The translations under genes and the position numbers were made by a program. A model generated the notes under the pieces. It did not search any database. It was not told where the DNA came from and saw nothing but the letters and a program-made list of their open reading frames with translations. DNA of 64,000 nucleotides, taken from Novosphingobium fluoreni (GTDB lineage Bacteria > Pseudomonadota > Alphaproteobacteria > Sphingomonadales > Sphingomonadaceae). Positions 16,544 through 25,651 of the stretch are shown in pieces. The first letter of the stretch is position 1. Each line of letters starts with the position of its first letter. The DNA lies in the NCBI RefSeq assembly GCF_014196615.1, contig NZ_JACIDY010000003.1:62001-126000 (forward strand), read 5' to 3'.

Positions 16544-16924
16544 AGACCGGACACGATGGATTGCCCGCTGGCGAACGCGGGATAACGCCTGGGGATATCG
16601 GGCAGACGGCGGACGTTGTGGCCGGCGCTGGCCTGGCGCGACAGGCTTGGCTCGGCATTCCATCGTGCGACCGGCGAGTGGGGGAACGCGAAAGCAGGAC
16701 CACACGCTCGGCTTTCAATGTGCAAGACGACCGACGGGAAAAGCTCGCAAAAGCCCGCCAGCCCCATTTCCGACGCTAGTGCCGGCGGGTCAAAGTCTCA
16801 CATCGCGGTGCAGGCGCCCGTCTTGAGCACCGGCCGCATGATGCGGGGAGTGTAGAACGAGGCCTTCGTTCACCCGCACCCGCCGTGTCGGTCAATCTTC
16901 CGATCGATCCGACGGGTGAGGCGT

Positions 16925-16941
16925 ATAACCTATATGGTTAT
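16925..16941. promoter_or_regulatory. orphan operator-like palindrome
   Basis: ATAACC and GGTTAT flank TATAT, a perfect inverted repeat resembling operators of small winged-helix repressors such as the ArsR/SmtB group. No repressor gene or target gene adjoins it. Confidence 0.35.
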
Positions 16942-16972
16942 TCATGTCAAGAAAAGTCGCACGGCCCCTGAC

Positions 16973-17001
16973 CCGCTCGTATCGATCGAAGTCGAGACAC
17001 G
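16973..17001 (+). repeat. degenerate half of the family palindromic repeat
   Basis: This 29-base stretch matches the left arm of the intact palindrome at 30181-30209 in 26 of 29 positions. The second arm is not preserved beyond a weak trace, so it is a decayed copy. Confidence 0.6.
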
Positions 17002-17065
17002 CAGGCGCCGCCGTTGGGTATCTCGATTCAGCTCTACAAAGGAAACTAGCCCGCCCTTGCGCGGC

Positions 17066-17740
17066 TCAGATCTCGTCGAAGACATACCCCAGCGAGCGCA
17101 CGGTGCGCAGCGGATTGCCCGCGCCCGCCGCCTTCAGCGCGCGCCGCAATCGGCCGATCCACACGTCGACCGTGCGCTCGTCGATCGGCGGCTCCTGCTT
17201 GCCCAGCGCGCTGATCAGTTGCGCACGGGTGAAGACGCGGCCGGGATGTTCGATGAAGTAGCGCAACAGGCGAAATTCATTGGGCATCAGCGAGATCGCC
17301 TTGCCGTGCCAGCGCGCCTGGAACGCGGAGATGTCGATCGTCAGGTCCCCCAGCGAGACCTTGCGCCCGTTCGCTTCGACCGGCTCCACCACGTGGGTCG
17401 CCAGCACCCGATCGAGCAGCGCGGTGCGCGTCAGCGGGCCGACCATGTAATCGTCCGCGCTGGTGCGTAGCGCCCGCTTGCGATCGTCCTGGTCGTCTTC
17501 CTCCAGCACGATGGTGATGTGCGCGGTCGCCGTGGCAGGATCGCAGCGCAAACGGCGGACCAGTTCCAGCCCCGACATCTCGGGCAGCACCCAATCGACG
17601 AACGCCCATAGCGCGCCCTCGATCAGCGGTAGTTGCCCCACGCTGGACCACCGGTGGAGGACCAGCTCCAGATCGCCGTGACGAAAAGGCGCGAAGCCGC
17701 CGGCAAGGTCGCCCGTCAGCAGAATATCGATGCGCTGCAT
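17066..17740 (-). CDS. PhoB-like OmpR-family regulator with a degenerate receiver domain
   Basis: 224 residues from the ATG at 17740, which has AGGGGA upstream (the four-codon-longer reading is less likely). The C-terminal winged helix is canonical (MPNEFRLLRYFIEHPGRVFTRAQLISAL; DERTVDVWIGRLRRAL; TVRSLGYVF) and close to PhoB. The receiver keeps the acceptor-like Asp49 (FVDWVLPEMSG). It lacks the N-terminal acidic pair (LLTGDLAGG), the switch Thr (VLEEDDQDD near 79) and the conserved Lys (VGPL at 101 instead of TKPF). It may therefore act without phosphorylation or be controlled by another route. It is divergent from plcP-agt, with Pho-box-like sites on both sides of the gap. Confidence 0.87.
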   Translation of the reverse strand: MQRIDILLTGDLAGGFAPFRHGDLELVLHRWSSVGQLPLIEGALWAFVDWVLPEMSGLELVRRLRCDPATATAHITIVLEEDDQDDRKRALRTSADDYMVGPLTRTALLDRVLATHVVEPVEANGRKVSLGDLTIDISAFQARWHGKAISLMPNEFRLLRYFIEHPGRVFTRAQLISALGKQEPPIDERTVDVWIGRLRRALKAAGAGNPLRTVRSLGYVFDEI

Positions 17741-17781
17741 GGGTCCCCTCATTTGCCCGTGCCCGCTTCTGGCGCGCCATT

Positions 17782-17799
17782 GTGACGGGGGGGTGACAT
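17782..17799 (-). promoter_or_regulatory. candidate Pho box for the PhoB-like regulator
   Basis: On the minus strand: ATGTCAC-CCCC-CCGTCAC, two 6-of-7 matches to CTGTCA(T/C) at exact 11-bp spacing, ending 41 bases before the regulator start codon. Confidence 0.5.
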
Positions 17800-17872
17800 A
17801 TCGGCGACGCTTGCGTGAAACCGGCGCGGCAATCGCTTCGTGACCGGCCCCGCCGCCGGCTTGCCATGGCAG

Positions 17873-17901
17873 GTGTCATCGAAATGACCGGGAAACGTCA
17901 C
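17873..17901 (+). promoter_or_regulatory. candidate Pho box for plcP-agt
   Basis: GTGTCAT (17873) and ACGTCAC (17895) are 22 bases apart, two PhoB periods. The layout is the same as GTGTCAT/ACGTCAT at 11877/11899. The last half-site ends 57 bases before the GTG start of plcP. The middle half-site is poorly conserved. Confidence 0.45.
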
Positions 17902-17958
17902 AGCCGCGCCACCCCCGCGCGCTACGGCAAGGCAGCCGCAGCCAAGGAGAGCACCGAA

Positions 17959-18882
17959 GTGCAAACCCGCGACGACAGCCTTCTCGCCCGTTTCGCCCCC
18001 GCCATCACGCCGGGGCCACGTTCCGCTGGCTTGCAAGGCAAGATCCCTGACTGGCTCGATCTGCCCGATCCCAAGGGCTTCCGCCCCAAGCGCAAGTACC
18101 GCACGGTCTGGATCTCGGACGTCCACCTCGGCACGCGCGGCTGCAATGCCGAGATGCTGGTGGATTTCCTGCGATCGTTCGAATGCCAGACGCTCTACCT
18201 GGTGGGTGACATCGTGGACGGCTGGCGGCTGCGCAAAGGCTGGTACTGGCCCGACGCGCACAACGAAGTGGTCCGCCGCGTGCTGAAGATGGCGCATCGC
18301 GGCACCCGCGTGGTGCTGATCGCGGGCAACCATGACGAGATGCTGCGCGACTATGCGGGCATGAGCTTTGGCGGCGTCGAACTGGCGCTGGAAGCGGTTC
18401 ACGAAACCGCCGATGGCCGCAGGCTGCTGATCACCCACGGCGATGCCTTCGATGGCGTGGTGCTCTACGCCCGCTGGCTCGCCTTCCTGGGGGACCAGGC
18501 TTACGGCCTGCTGCTGCGCGCCAACATCGTGTTCAACGCGGTGCGGCGGCGGATGAAGATGCCGTACTGGTCCCTCTCCGCCTATATGAAGAAAAAGGTG
18601 AAGAACGCGGTCGCCTTCGTCTCCAGCTATGAGGAGGCCGTGGCGAACGAGGCGATCTCTCGCGGGCTGGACGGGGTGGTCTGCGGCCACATTCACTGCG
18701 CCGAAATCCGCCAGTTCGGCGGCATCACTTATTACAACGACGGAGACTGGGTGGAAAGCTGCACCGCCCTGGTCGAGGATGCGCAAGGCGCGATGTCCAT
18801 CGTCGACTGGGCGAGCGAAAAGGCCGCCGAAGCTTCCGCCCGCATCGACGTCGAAGCCCACGAGATCGAAAGCGCGGCATGA
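17959..18882 (+). CDS. plcP: PlcP-type metallophosphoesterase, phospholipase C for membrane lipid remodelling
   Basis: 307 residues from the GTG at 17959, chosen for its AAGGAG site nine bases upstream; longer readings would place the Pho-box-like repeat inside the gene. Calcineurin-like motifs are all present: SDVHLGTRGC (about 53), GDIVDGW (83), GNHDE (122), THGDAFD (158) and GHIHCAE (about 240). These proteins are often labelled UDP-2,3-diacylglucosamine diphosphatase-like. The WISDxHLGTRGC signature and the overlapping Agt gene instead fit PlcP, which in Sinorhizobium hydrolyses phosphatidylcholine to diacylglycerol under phosphate starvation, sparing phosphorus. It overlaps agt by 4 bases (ATGA). 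Confidence 0.85.
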   Translation: MQTRDDSLLARFAPAITPGPRSAGLQGKIPDWLDLPDPKGFRPKRKYRTVWISDVHLGTRGCNAEMLVDFLRSFECQTLYLVGDIVDGWRLRKGWYWPDAHNEVVRRVLKMAHRGTRVVLIAGNHDEMLRDYAGMSFGGVELALEAVHETADGRRLLITHGDAFDGVVLYARWLAFLGDQAYGLLLRANIVFNAVRRRMKMPYWSLSAYMKKKVKNAVAFVSSYEEAVANEAISRGLDGVVCGHIHCAEIRQFGGITYYNDGDWVESCTALVEDAQGAMSIVDWASEKAAEASARIDVEAHEIESAA

Positions 18883-19958
18883 ACCTCGCCATCGCGACCG
18901 ACGCCTGGCTGCCGCAAGTCAACGGCGTCGTCCGCTCGCTGTCCACCACCATCGGCTTGCTGCGCGCGCGCAGCCACGCGGTGGAGGTGATCGCGCCGGA
19001 CCGGTTCCTGACCATGCCGATGCCGGGCTATGCCTCGATCCGCCTCGCCATGGCCCCGCGCTTCGGCGTGCGGCGGATGCTGGACTCGATGCGGCCCGAC
19101 CTGGTGCATATCGCCACCGAAGGGCCGATCGGCTGGGCGGCGCGCGGCTGGTGCCTATCGCGCGGGGTGCCGTTCACTTCCGCGTTCCACACCCGCTTTC
19201 CCGAGTATGCGGCGGTGCGCACCGGCATCAGCGCAGACCGATTCTGGCCGATCATGCGCCGCTTCCATGCCCCCAGCAGCGCGGTGCTCGTCTCCACCCG
19301 CAGCCTGGCGGATGAACTGGCGCAGCGCGGCATCGGCCCCACCATGCCGTGGAGCCGGGGCATCGATGACAGCCAGTTCCGCCCCGAAGGCCCTCGCCAT
19401 CCGCAGATGAGCGCGCTGCGCCAGACGCGGTCGGGGCCGGTCCTGCTCAACGTCGGGCGCATGGCGGCGGAAAAGAACCTGGAGGCTTTCCTCGATCTGT
19501 CCATCCCCGGCGCGAACAAGGTCGTCGTCGGCGATGGACCGGCGCTGGCAGCCTTGCGGCGCAAGTATCCCGACGTGCTGTTCCTGGGCTCCCTGTCCGG
19601 CGAGGCGCTGGCGAGCGCTTACCGCGCGGCGGACTGCTTCGTCTTTCCCAGCCGCACCGACACGTTCGGCCTCGTCGTGATCGAGGCGCTGGCCTGCGGC
19701 GTGCCGGTGGCGGGCTTCCCGGTCAGCGGCCCGATCGACATCCTGGGCCCCGACGGACGCGGTGTGGAACAGGTCCTGCCCCAACCCGCAGGAGTCCTGC
19801 ACGAAGACCTTGCCCACGCCATCGACGGTGCCCTGGCCCTGGAACGGGGCGCCGCGGCCAGCCTGGGCTCCCGCTACTCCTGGGACCGCGCGACCGACCA
19901 GTTCGAAGCCGCGATCTCCCTGGCGCTGCAAGGCAGCGGGCGGGGCCTGGCGGCTTAA
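18879..19958 (+). CDS. agt: Agt-type diacylglycerol glycosyltransferase (GT4)
   Basis: 359 residues of GT-B fold, family 4. The N-terminal acceptor domain begins MNLAIATDAWLPQVNGVVRSL. The C-terminal donor domain has LNVGRMAAEKN (about 187) and the ExE-type motif SRTDTFGLVVIEALACG (about 252). Beside PlcP, the expected role is to glycosylate the released diacylglycerol to phosphorus-free glycolipids such as monoglucosyl or glucuronosyl diacylglycerol. The sugar donor cannot be read from sequence. It is convergent with phoB across a palindromic repeat. Confidence 0.85.
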   Translation: MNLAIATDAWLPQVNGVVRSLSTTIGLLRARSHAVEVIAPDRFLTMPMPGYASIRLAMAPRFGVRRMLDSMRPDLVHIATEGPIGWAARGWCLSRGVPFTSAFHTRFPEYAAVRTGISADRFWPIMRRFHAPSSAVLVSTRSLADELAQRGIGPTMPWSRGIDDSQFRPEGPRHPQMSALRQTRSGPVLLNVGRMAAEKNLEAFLDLSIPGANKVVVGDGPALAALRRKYPDVLFLGSLSGEALASAYRAADCFVFPSRTDTFGLVVIEALACGVPVAGFPVSGPIDILGPDGRGVEQVLPQPAGVLHEDLAHAIDGALALERGAAASLGSRYSWDRATDQFEAAISLALQGSGRGLAA

Positions 19959-19976
19959 CGACCACCTCTCAATATC

Positions 19977-20058
19977 GTCGCCCCGGGCTTGACCCGGGGC
20001 CCCGCTTCTTCTTTCAAACGGGGAAAGTAAGCGGGCCCCGGATCAAGTCCGGGACGAC
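19977..20058. repeat. palindromic intergenic repeat between convergent agt and phoB
   Basis: An inverted repeat of about 30 bases per arm, built on CCCGGGCTTGACCCGGG and its imperfect complement, with a 21-base centre. A related element lies at 37756-37834. Between two convergent genes it probably also serves as a bidirectional terminator. Confidence 0.75.
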
Positions 20059-20090
20059 GCGTCAGCCAAAAGCCGCGCCCCCCAAACCCC

Positions 20091-20777
20091 TCAGCTCATG
20101 TCCATCGCATAGCCCGCCGCGCGGACGGTGCGGATGGGGTCGACGTCGTTGTCGCGGTTGATGGCTTTGCGTAGGCGGCGAATGTGGACATCCACGGTGC
20201 GCTCGTCGATGTCGGAGTCCATGCCCCATACGCCGTCCAGGATCTGCTGGCGCGAGAGGACGCGGTTGGGGCGTTCCATGAAATAGCGCAGCATCTTGAA
20301 CTCGGTGGGGCCCAAGTGCAGCGCCTCGCCATCGCGGCGGACGCGGTGGCTTGTGGGGTCCAGCTCGAGATCGCCGAACACCAGGCTGTCGCCCGCGAGC
20401 GAGGGGCGCGAGCGGCGCAGCAGCGCTTCGACGCGGGCCATCAGCTCACGCGGGGAGAACGGCTTGGTCACGTAATCGTCCGCGCCGGTCTTGAGGCCGC
20501 GAATGCGGTCTTCCTCTTCGCCGCGCGCGGTGAGCATGACGATGGGGATGCGCGCGGTTTCGCGGTCCTTGCGCAGCTGGCGGCAGACCTCGATGCCGGG
20601 CACCTGCTCGATCATCCAGTCCAGGATGATGGCGTCCGGCATCTGTTCGCGCACCATGACGAGGGCTTCCTCGCCATCGCCGGTGGAGCGCACGTCATAA
20701 CCTTCGGCAGAGAGATTCCAGCTGAGCAGATCGCACAAGGCGCGATCATCTTCGACGACGAGTACGGACGGGTTCAT
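20091..20777 (-). CDS. phoB: phosphate regulon response regulator PhoB
   Basis: 228 residues with a canonical receiver: acidic pair in VLVVEDDRAL, phospho-acceptor Asp in ILDWMI (about 53), Thr in VMLTARGEEEDR and Lys in YVTKPFSPREL. It is followed by an OmpR-type winged helix (LGPTEFKMLRYFMERPNRVLSRQQIL; DERTVDVHIRRLRKAI). It activates genes with Pho boxes when phosphorylated by PhoR. It is the last gene of pstSCAB-phoU-phoB and overlaps phoU by 4 bases. Confidence 0.97.
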   Translation of the reverse strand: MNPSVLVVEDDRALCDLLSWNLSAEGYDVRSTGDGEEALVMVREQMPDAIILDWMIEQVPGIEVCRQLRKDRETARIPIVMLTARGEEEDRIRGLKTGADDYVTKPFSPRELMARVEALLRRSRPSLAGDSLVFGDLELDPTSHRVRRDGEALHLGPTEFKMLRYFMERPNRVLSRQQILDGVWGMDSDIDERTVDVHIRRLRKAINRDNDVDPIRTVRAAGYAMDMS

Positions 20778-21457
20778 GGCGTTTCTTCCCTGGCGTCCCG
20801 TTCCGAGCAGTATTCACCCGTCGCGGCGTAGTAGACCATTTCGGCGACATTGGTTGCGTGATCGCCGATGCGTTCGAGATTGCGAGCGACGAACAGCAGC
20901 TGTGCGGCGCTGGTGATCGTGGCCGGATTTTCCATCATGTGCGTCAGCAGCGAGCGGAACAGCGTGTTGTAGAACTGGTCCAGCTTCTCGTCCCGGCGGA
21001 TCACTTCGACCGCCAGCATCGCATCGCGCGAACCATATGCGTTCAGCACATCACGCACCATGCCTTGCGCGATATCGGCCATGGCGGGCACCAGCGTCAG
21101 CGGCTCCACCTTGGAGCGGCCTTCCATGTCGTTCACGCGCTTGGCGATGTTCTTGGCGTAATCGCCGATGCGTTCCAGCACGCCCGAAATCTTCAGCGCC
21201 GCGATCACATCGCGCAGGTCGTTCGCCATCGGTGCGCGCAAGGCGATGGTGCGGATGGCGAGGCGATCCACCTCGGCCTCCAGCGCATCCAGCCGGGCAT
21301 CGGCGGCGACGACGCGCTCGGCAAGGTCCTCGTCATGGCGCACCAGGGCGTCGATGGCGTCGTGGATCGCCACTTCGGCAAGTCCGCCCATCTCGGCCAC
21401 GAGCCCGCGCAGCTGGCTGATCTCGCTGTCGAAGCTCTTGACGGTATGATCGACCAT
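20774..21457 (-). CDS. phoU: phosphate transport and signalling regulator PhoU
   Basis: 227 residues from the ATG at 21457 (AGAGGA upstream); the longer open frame runs through pstB and is rejected. Two PhoU helical repeats are visible, each with the acidic metal-binding pattern (LKISGVLERIGDYAKNIAKRV; LLFVARNLERIGDHATNVAEMV). PhoU relays Pst transporter status to PhoR so that the regulon is off in high phosphate. It is 11 bases downstream of pstB. Confidence 0.97.
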   Translation of the reverse strand: MVDHTVKSFDSEISQLRGLVAEMGGLAEVAIHDAIDALVRHDEDLAERVVAADARLDALEAEVDRLAIRTIALRAPMANDLRDVIAALKISGVLERIGDYAKNIAKRVNDMEGRSKVEPLTLVPAMADIAQGMVRDVLNAYGSRDAMLAVEVIRRDEKLDQFYNTLFRSLLTHMMENPATITSAAQLLFVARNLERIGDHATNVAEMVYYAATGEYCSERDAREETP

Positions 21458-21468
21458 GGCAGTTCCTC

Positions 21469-22245
<777 letters not shown>

Positions 22246-22248
22246 ATC

Positions 22249-23133
22249 CTACCAGCGGACTTCGAACTTGTTGCGAAGGTAAATGGCCAGGCCATTCATG
22301 GCGAGCAGGAACACCAGCAGCACGATGATCGCGGCACTGGTGTTCTGCACGAAGCCGCGGTCGATCTCGTCGGACCACAGGAATATCTGCATCGGCAGCA
22401 CGCTGGACGGATCGTTGATCCCGCCGGGCGGCGTGGCGACGAAGGCGCGCATGCCGATCATCAGCAGCGGCGCGGTCTCTCCCAGCGCGCGGGCCATGCC
22501 GATGATCGTGCCGGTCAGAATGCCAGGCAGCGCAAGCGGCAGGACGTGGTGGAACACCACCTGCACCGGCGATGCGCCCACTCCCATCGCGGCAGTACGG
22601 ATGGAGGGCGGCACCGCCTTGATCGCGTTGCGGCCAGAGATCACGATCACCGGCATCGTCATCAGCGCCAGCGTCAACCCGCCCACCAGAGGCGAGGAGC
22701 GCGCCATGCCCGCCATGTTGATGAATACGGCCAGGCCCAGCAGGCCGAAGATGATGGAGGGCACGGCGGCCAGGTTGTTGATCGAAACCTCTACCCAGTC
22801 GACCCAGCGGTTTCGCGGGGCGAACTCCTCCAGATAGATCGCGGCCAGCACGCCCATCGGGAACGACAGCACCAGGGTGACCACCATCGTCAGGAACGAT
22901 CCCTTGGCCGCGCCCCAGATGCCCGCCGCGCTGGCGTCGGTGGAGTCAGAGCCGCTGAGGAACGACCAGTCCAGGCCCGCCAGGCCGTTGCGCAGCATGA
23001 TGAACAGCAGCAGCGCCAGGAACAGCAGCGAAAGGACGATCGCGCTCAGGCCCAGCAGGCGAAAGCGCCGCTCCGACGCGTTGCGCGCCGCGATCCGCCG
23101 GGTCATCGCGTCCGATTTCCAGGTATTACTCAT
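22249..23133 (-). CDS. pstA: phosphate ABC transporter permease PstA
   Basis: 294 residues with six hydrophobic segments and the binding-protein-dependent transport EAA-type loop (AIKAVPPSIRTAAMGVGASPVQVVFHHVLP). Its start overlaps the end of pstC by 8 bases. Confidence 0.96.
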   Translation of the reverse strand: MSNTWKSDAMTRRIAARNASERRFRLLGLSAIVLSLLFLALLLFIMLRNGLAGLDWSFLSGSDSTDASAAGIWGAAKGSFLTMVVTLVLSFPMGVLAAIYLEEFAPRNRWVDWVEVSINNLAAVPSIIFGLLGLAVFINMAGMARSSPLVGGLTLALMTMPVIVISGRNAIKAVPPSIRTAAMGVGASPVQVVFHHVLPLALPGILTGTIIGMARALGETAPLLMIGMRAFVATPPGGINDPSSVLPMQIFLWSDEIDRGFVQNTSAAIIVLLVFLLAMNGLAIYLRNKFEVRW

Positions 23134-24499
23134 AGGCCTCCCGGAAGCGCTTCACCACGCGTAGGGCGATGATGTTGAGGATCAGCGTCACGACGAACAG
23201 AACCAGCCCCAGCGCAAAGGCGGATAGCGTCTTGGGGCTGTTGAACTCCTGGTCGCCCGTCAGCAGCTGGACGATCTGGTAGGTCACCGTCGTCATTGAA
23301 GCGAAGGGATCGGCGGTGAGGCGCGCGGTGGCACCGGCGGCCATGACCACGATCATCGTCTCGCCGATCGCGCGGCTGACGGCGAGCATCACGCCTGCGA
23401 CGATGCCGGGCAAGGCGGCGGGCAGCAGCACCTTCTTGATCGTCTCGGACCTAGTGGCGCCCATCGCCAGCGAGCCGTCGGCCATGGCGCGCGGCACGGC
23501 GGCGATCGCATCGTCCGCCATGGAGGAGACGAACGGGATGATCATCACGCCCATCACCAGGCCGGCGGCCAGCGCGCTTTCGGTCGAGGGGTTCTGATAG
23601 CCCAGCGCCGCGGCGAAATCGCGGATCGCGGGCGCCACGGTCAGCGCGGCGAAGTAGCCGTAAACCACGGTGGGGATGCCCGCCAGGATCTCCAGCACGG
23701 GCTTGAGCACCTTGCGCGCGCGCCGATCGGCGTATTGCGTCAGGTAGATCGCGCTCATCAAGCCCAGCGGGATCGCCACCAGCATGGCGATGAAAGCGCC
23801 GATATAGAGCGTGCCCCAGAACAGCGGCACCGCGCCGAAATTGGCGTTCAGATCATCGCCCACCGCATTTGCCGGGGCCCAGTGGGTGCCGGTCAGAAAG
23901 GCGATGGGCGATACGTCCTTGAAGAAGCGCGCCGCCTCGAACACCAGGCTGGCGACGATGCCCAGGGTGGTCAGGATCGCCAGCAGCGATGCGCCCAGCA
24001 GCGCCAGCATGACCAAGCGTTCGACCCGGGTGCGGGCTGGGTAGCCGCTGCGTACTCGCGTGAAGGCATAGCCCCCGCCCGCCAGCGCGGCCACCGCCAC
24101 CAGGATCGCGCCGATCAGGCCATAGTGATCCTGCGCGGCCTTCATCGCCGGCGCGAGCGTGGGGGATTCGTCGTAGAATCCGATGAAGCCGGGATCTTCC
24201 GCGATATTGCGCGCTTCGGACAGGATCGCCGCGCGCTGCACGGGATCGGACGGGATCTGCGCGGCGACAGGCTCTGACAGCACGGTGTGATCCACAATCA
24301 CCGGCGAAACCGCAGACCACAGGCCCCACACCAGCAGCGCGGGCAGCACGATCCACAAGGCGAGGTGCCACGCGTGATAGCCCGGCATCGAATGCATCGA
24401 ACCACGCCCGGAGTAGAGCAGCTTGGCCCGCGCCCGTGTGCTGAACCAGCCGATCAGGCCCAGCGCCAGCACGGCGGGAAAGATGACCGAAGCGATCAC
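23126..24499 (-). CDS. pstC: phosphate ABC transporter permease PstC
   Basis: 457 residues from a GTG that overlaps the pstS stop (GTGA). A longer in-frame reading lies inside pstS and is rejected. The C-terminal half is the permease with the EAA loop (AIAAVPRAMADGSLAMGATRSETIKKVLLP). The first 190 residues form an extra domain with additional membrane helices and a periplasmic segment, common in the long alphaproteobacterial PstC. Confidence 0.95.
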   Translation of the reverse strand: MIASVIFPAVLALGLIGWFSTRARAKLLYSGRGSMHSMPGYHAWHLALWIVLPALLVWGLWSAVSPVIVDHTVLSEPVAAQIPSDPVQRAAILSEARNIAEDPGFIGFYDESPTLAPAMKAAQDHYGLIGAILVAVAALAGGGYAFTRVRSGYPARTRVERLVMLALLGASLLAILTTLGIVASLVFEAARFFKDVSPIAFLTGTHWAPANAVGDDLNANFGAVPLFWGTLYIGAFIAMLVAIPLGLMSAIYLTQYADRRARKVLKPVLEILAGIPTVVYGYFAALTVAPAIRDFAAALGYQNPSTESALAAGLVMGVMIIPFVSSMADDAIAAVPRAMADGSLAMGATRSETIKKVLLPAALPGIVAGVMLAVSRAIGETMIVVMAAGATARLTADPFASMTTVTYQIVQLLTGDQEFNSPKTLSAFALGLVLFVVTLILNIIALRVVKRFREAYE

Positions 24500-25533
24500 T
24501 TGAGACCTGCCGGGTCGAGCGGGGTCAGGTCGGCCACGATCGCTGCGTTCCTGGCGCGAACGTCGGCCGGGGCGATCACCATGCCCTTTTTCTGCAGCAC
24601 GCCATCGGGGCCCCACACCTTCGGCCATTCCGCCAGATAGGCGCGCAAGCCCTTGATCGGGCGCAAGTGCGACTGCTTGACGTAGATGTAGAGCGGCCGT
24701 GCGCCGGGGTACGAGAAGTCGGAAATGGTCTGGTACGTGGGTATCACGCCGGACATCGGGATGCCGCGCAGGCTATCCGGGTTCTCTTCCAGGAACGAGT
24801 ATCCGAACACGCCGATCGCGCGTGGGTTCTGCGAAATCTTCTGGACGATCAGGTTGTCGTTCTCACCCGCATCCACATAGCCGCCATCCTCGCGCACCTG
24901 GGTGCAGATCGCCTTGTACTTCTTTTCGTCCTTGTCCTTCAGCGCCTTGATCGCCGGATCGGTCTTGCAGCCCGCTTCCAGGATCAGCTCCGCCAGCGCA
25001 TCGCGCGTGCCCGAGGTGGAGGGCGGACCATAGACCATGATCGGCATGTCCGGCAGTGCGGGGTTCACCTGCCGCCAGGAGGCATAGCGATTTTTCTGGC
25101 CGAAGGGCCTGGCGGCGATCGCCTTATAGACGTCCACCGGCGTCAGCTTCATGCCCGGCCCGCGGGTGGATTCGGCAAAGGCGATGCCGTCGATCCCGAC
25201 TTGTATCTCGATCAGCTGCTTCACGCCGTTCTTGCGGCACAGCTCGAATTCGGTCTTCTTGATCCGGCGAGAGGCGTTCTCGACATCGGGGTGGGCATAG
25301 CCCACGCCTTCGCAGAACTGCTTCATGCCCGCGCCCGTGCCGGTCGCCTCGATCACGGGGGATTTGAAGCCGGTGCGGGCGAACTGCTCCGCGACTGCCG
25401 TGGCGAATGGATAGACGGTGGAGGAGCCCACCGCGCGGATATAGTCACGCGATCCGTTGGTCGACCCCGAGCCACACGCGGCGAGAGCGACAACGCCCCC
25501 GGCGATCGCGGCGACTCTCAGGACAGACAACAT
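24496..25533 (-). CDS. pstS: phosphate-binding protein PstS, predicted lipoprotein
   Basis: 345 residues; the signal ends in the lipobox VALAAC (Cys20), so it is probably membrane-anchored. The PBP-like fold motifs RAVGSSTVYPFATAVAEQF and VYGPPSTSGTRDALAELI bind phosphate. AGGGGGTT lies just before the ATG. It is the first gene of pstSCAB-phoU-phoB, with a Pho box about 50 bases upstream. Confidence 0.97.
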   Translation of the reverse strand: MLSVLRVAAIAGGVVALAACGSGSTNGSRDYIRAVGSSTVYPFATAVAEQFARTGFKSPVIEATGTGAGMKQFCEGVGYAHPDVENASRRIKKTEFELCRKNGVKQLIEIQVGIDGIAFAESTRGPGMKLTPVDVYKAIAARPFGQKNRYASWRQVNPALPDMPIMVYGPPSTSGTRDALAELILEAGCKTDPAIKALKDKDEKKYKAICTQVREDGGYVDAGENDNLIVQKISQNPRAIGVFGYSFLEENPDSLRGIPMSGVIPTYQTISDFSYPGARPLYIYVKQSHLRPIKGLRAYLAEWPKVWGPDGVLQKKGMVIAPADVRARNAAIVADLTPLDPAGLK

Positions 25534-25579
25534 CGATAACCCCCTGCGCGCCGCTCTGACGCGCTCCTAGGGACATGGC

Positions 25580-25608
25580 ATTACACTTTTGTGACCATGA
25601 CATGACTA
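25580..25608 (-). promoter_or_regulatory. Pho box of the pst operon
   Basis: On the minus strand TAGTCAT-GTCA-TGGTCAC-AAAA-GTGTAAT gives three half-sites at 11-bp spacing, each 5 of 7 to CTGTCA(T/C). It is located 47 to 75 bases before the pstS start. Since pst operons are standard PhoB targets, this serves as the local reference for the other candidate boxes. Confidence 0.65.
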
Positions 25609-25651
25609 TGTTGTTCGCCAGGAGGCGAAAGCGGCCCCCCGACCCGCTCGC

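Larger units (their letters stand above)
16544..17065. other. 522-base interval with no convincing gene
   Basis: Short open frames here lack ribosome-binding sites and recognisable composition. The only structure seen is an orphan operator-like palindrome at 16925-16941 and a degenerate copy of the sphingomonad palindromic repeat at 16973-17001. It may be gene debris. Confidence 0.5.

Noticed and set aside
16616..16855. 79-codon ORF in the interval after the TonB receptor
   Set aside because: No ribosome-binding site, no recognisable domain, and overlaps other equally poor frames.
17959..18882. Assignment as LpxH (UDP-2,3-diacylglucosamine diphosphatase)
   Set aside because: The superfamily fits, but the WISDVHLGTRGC signature, the overlapping GT4 gene and the Pho-box-like repeats match PlcP better.
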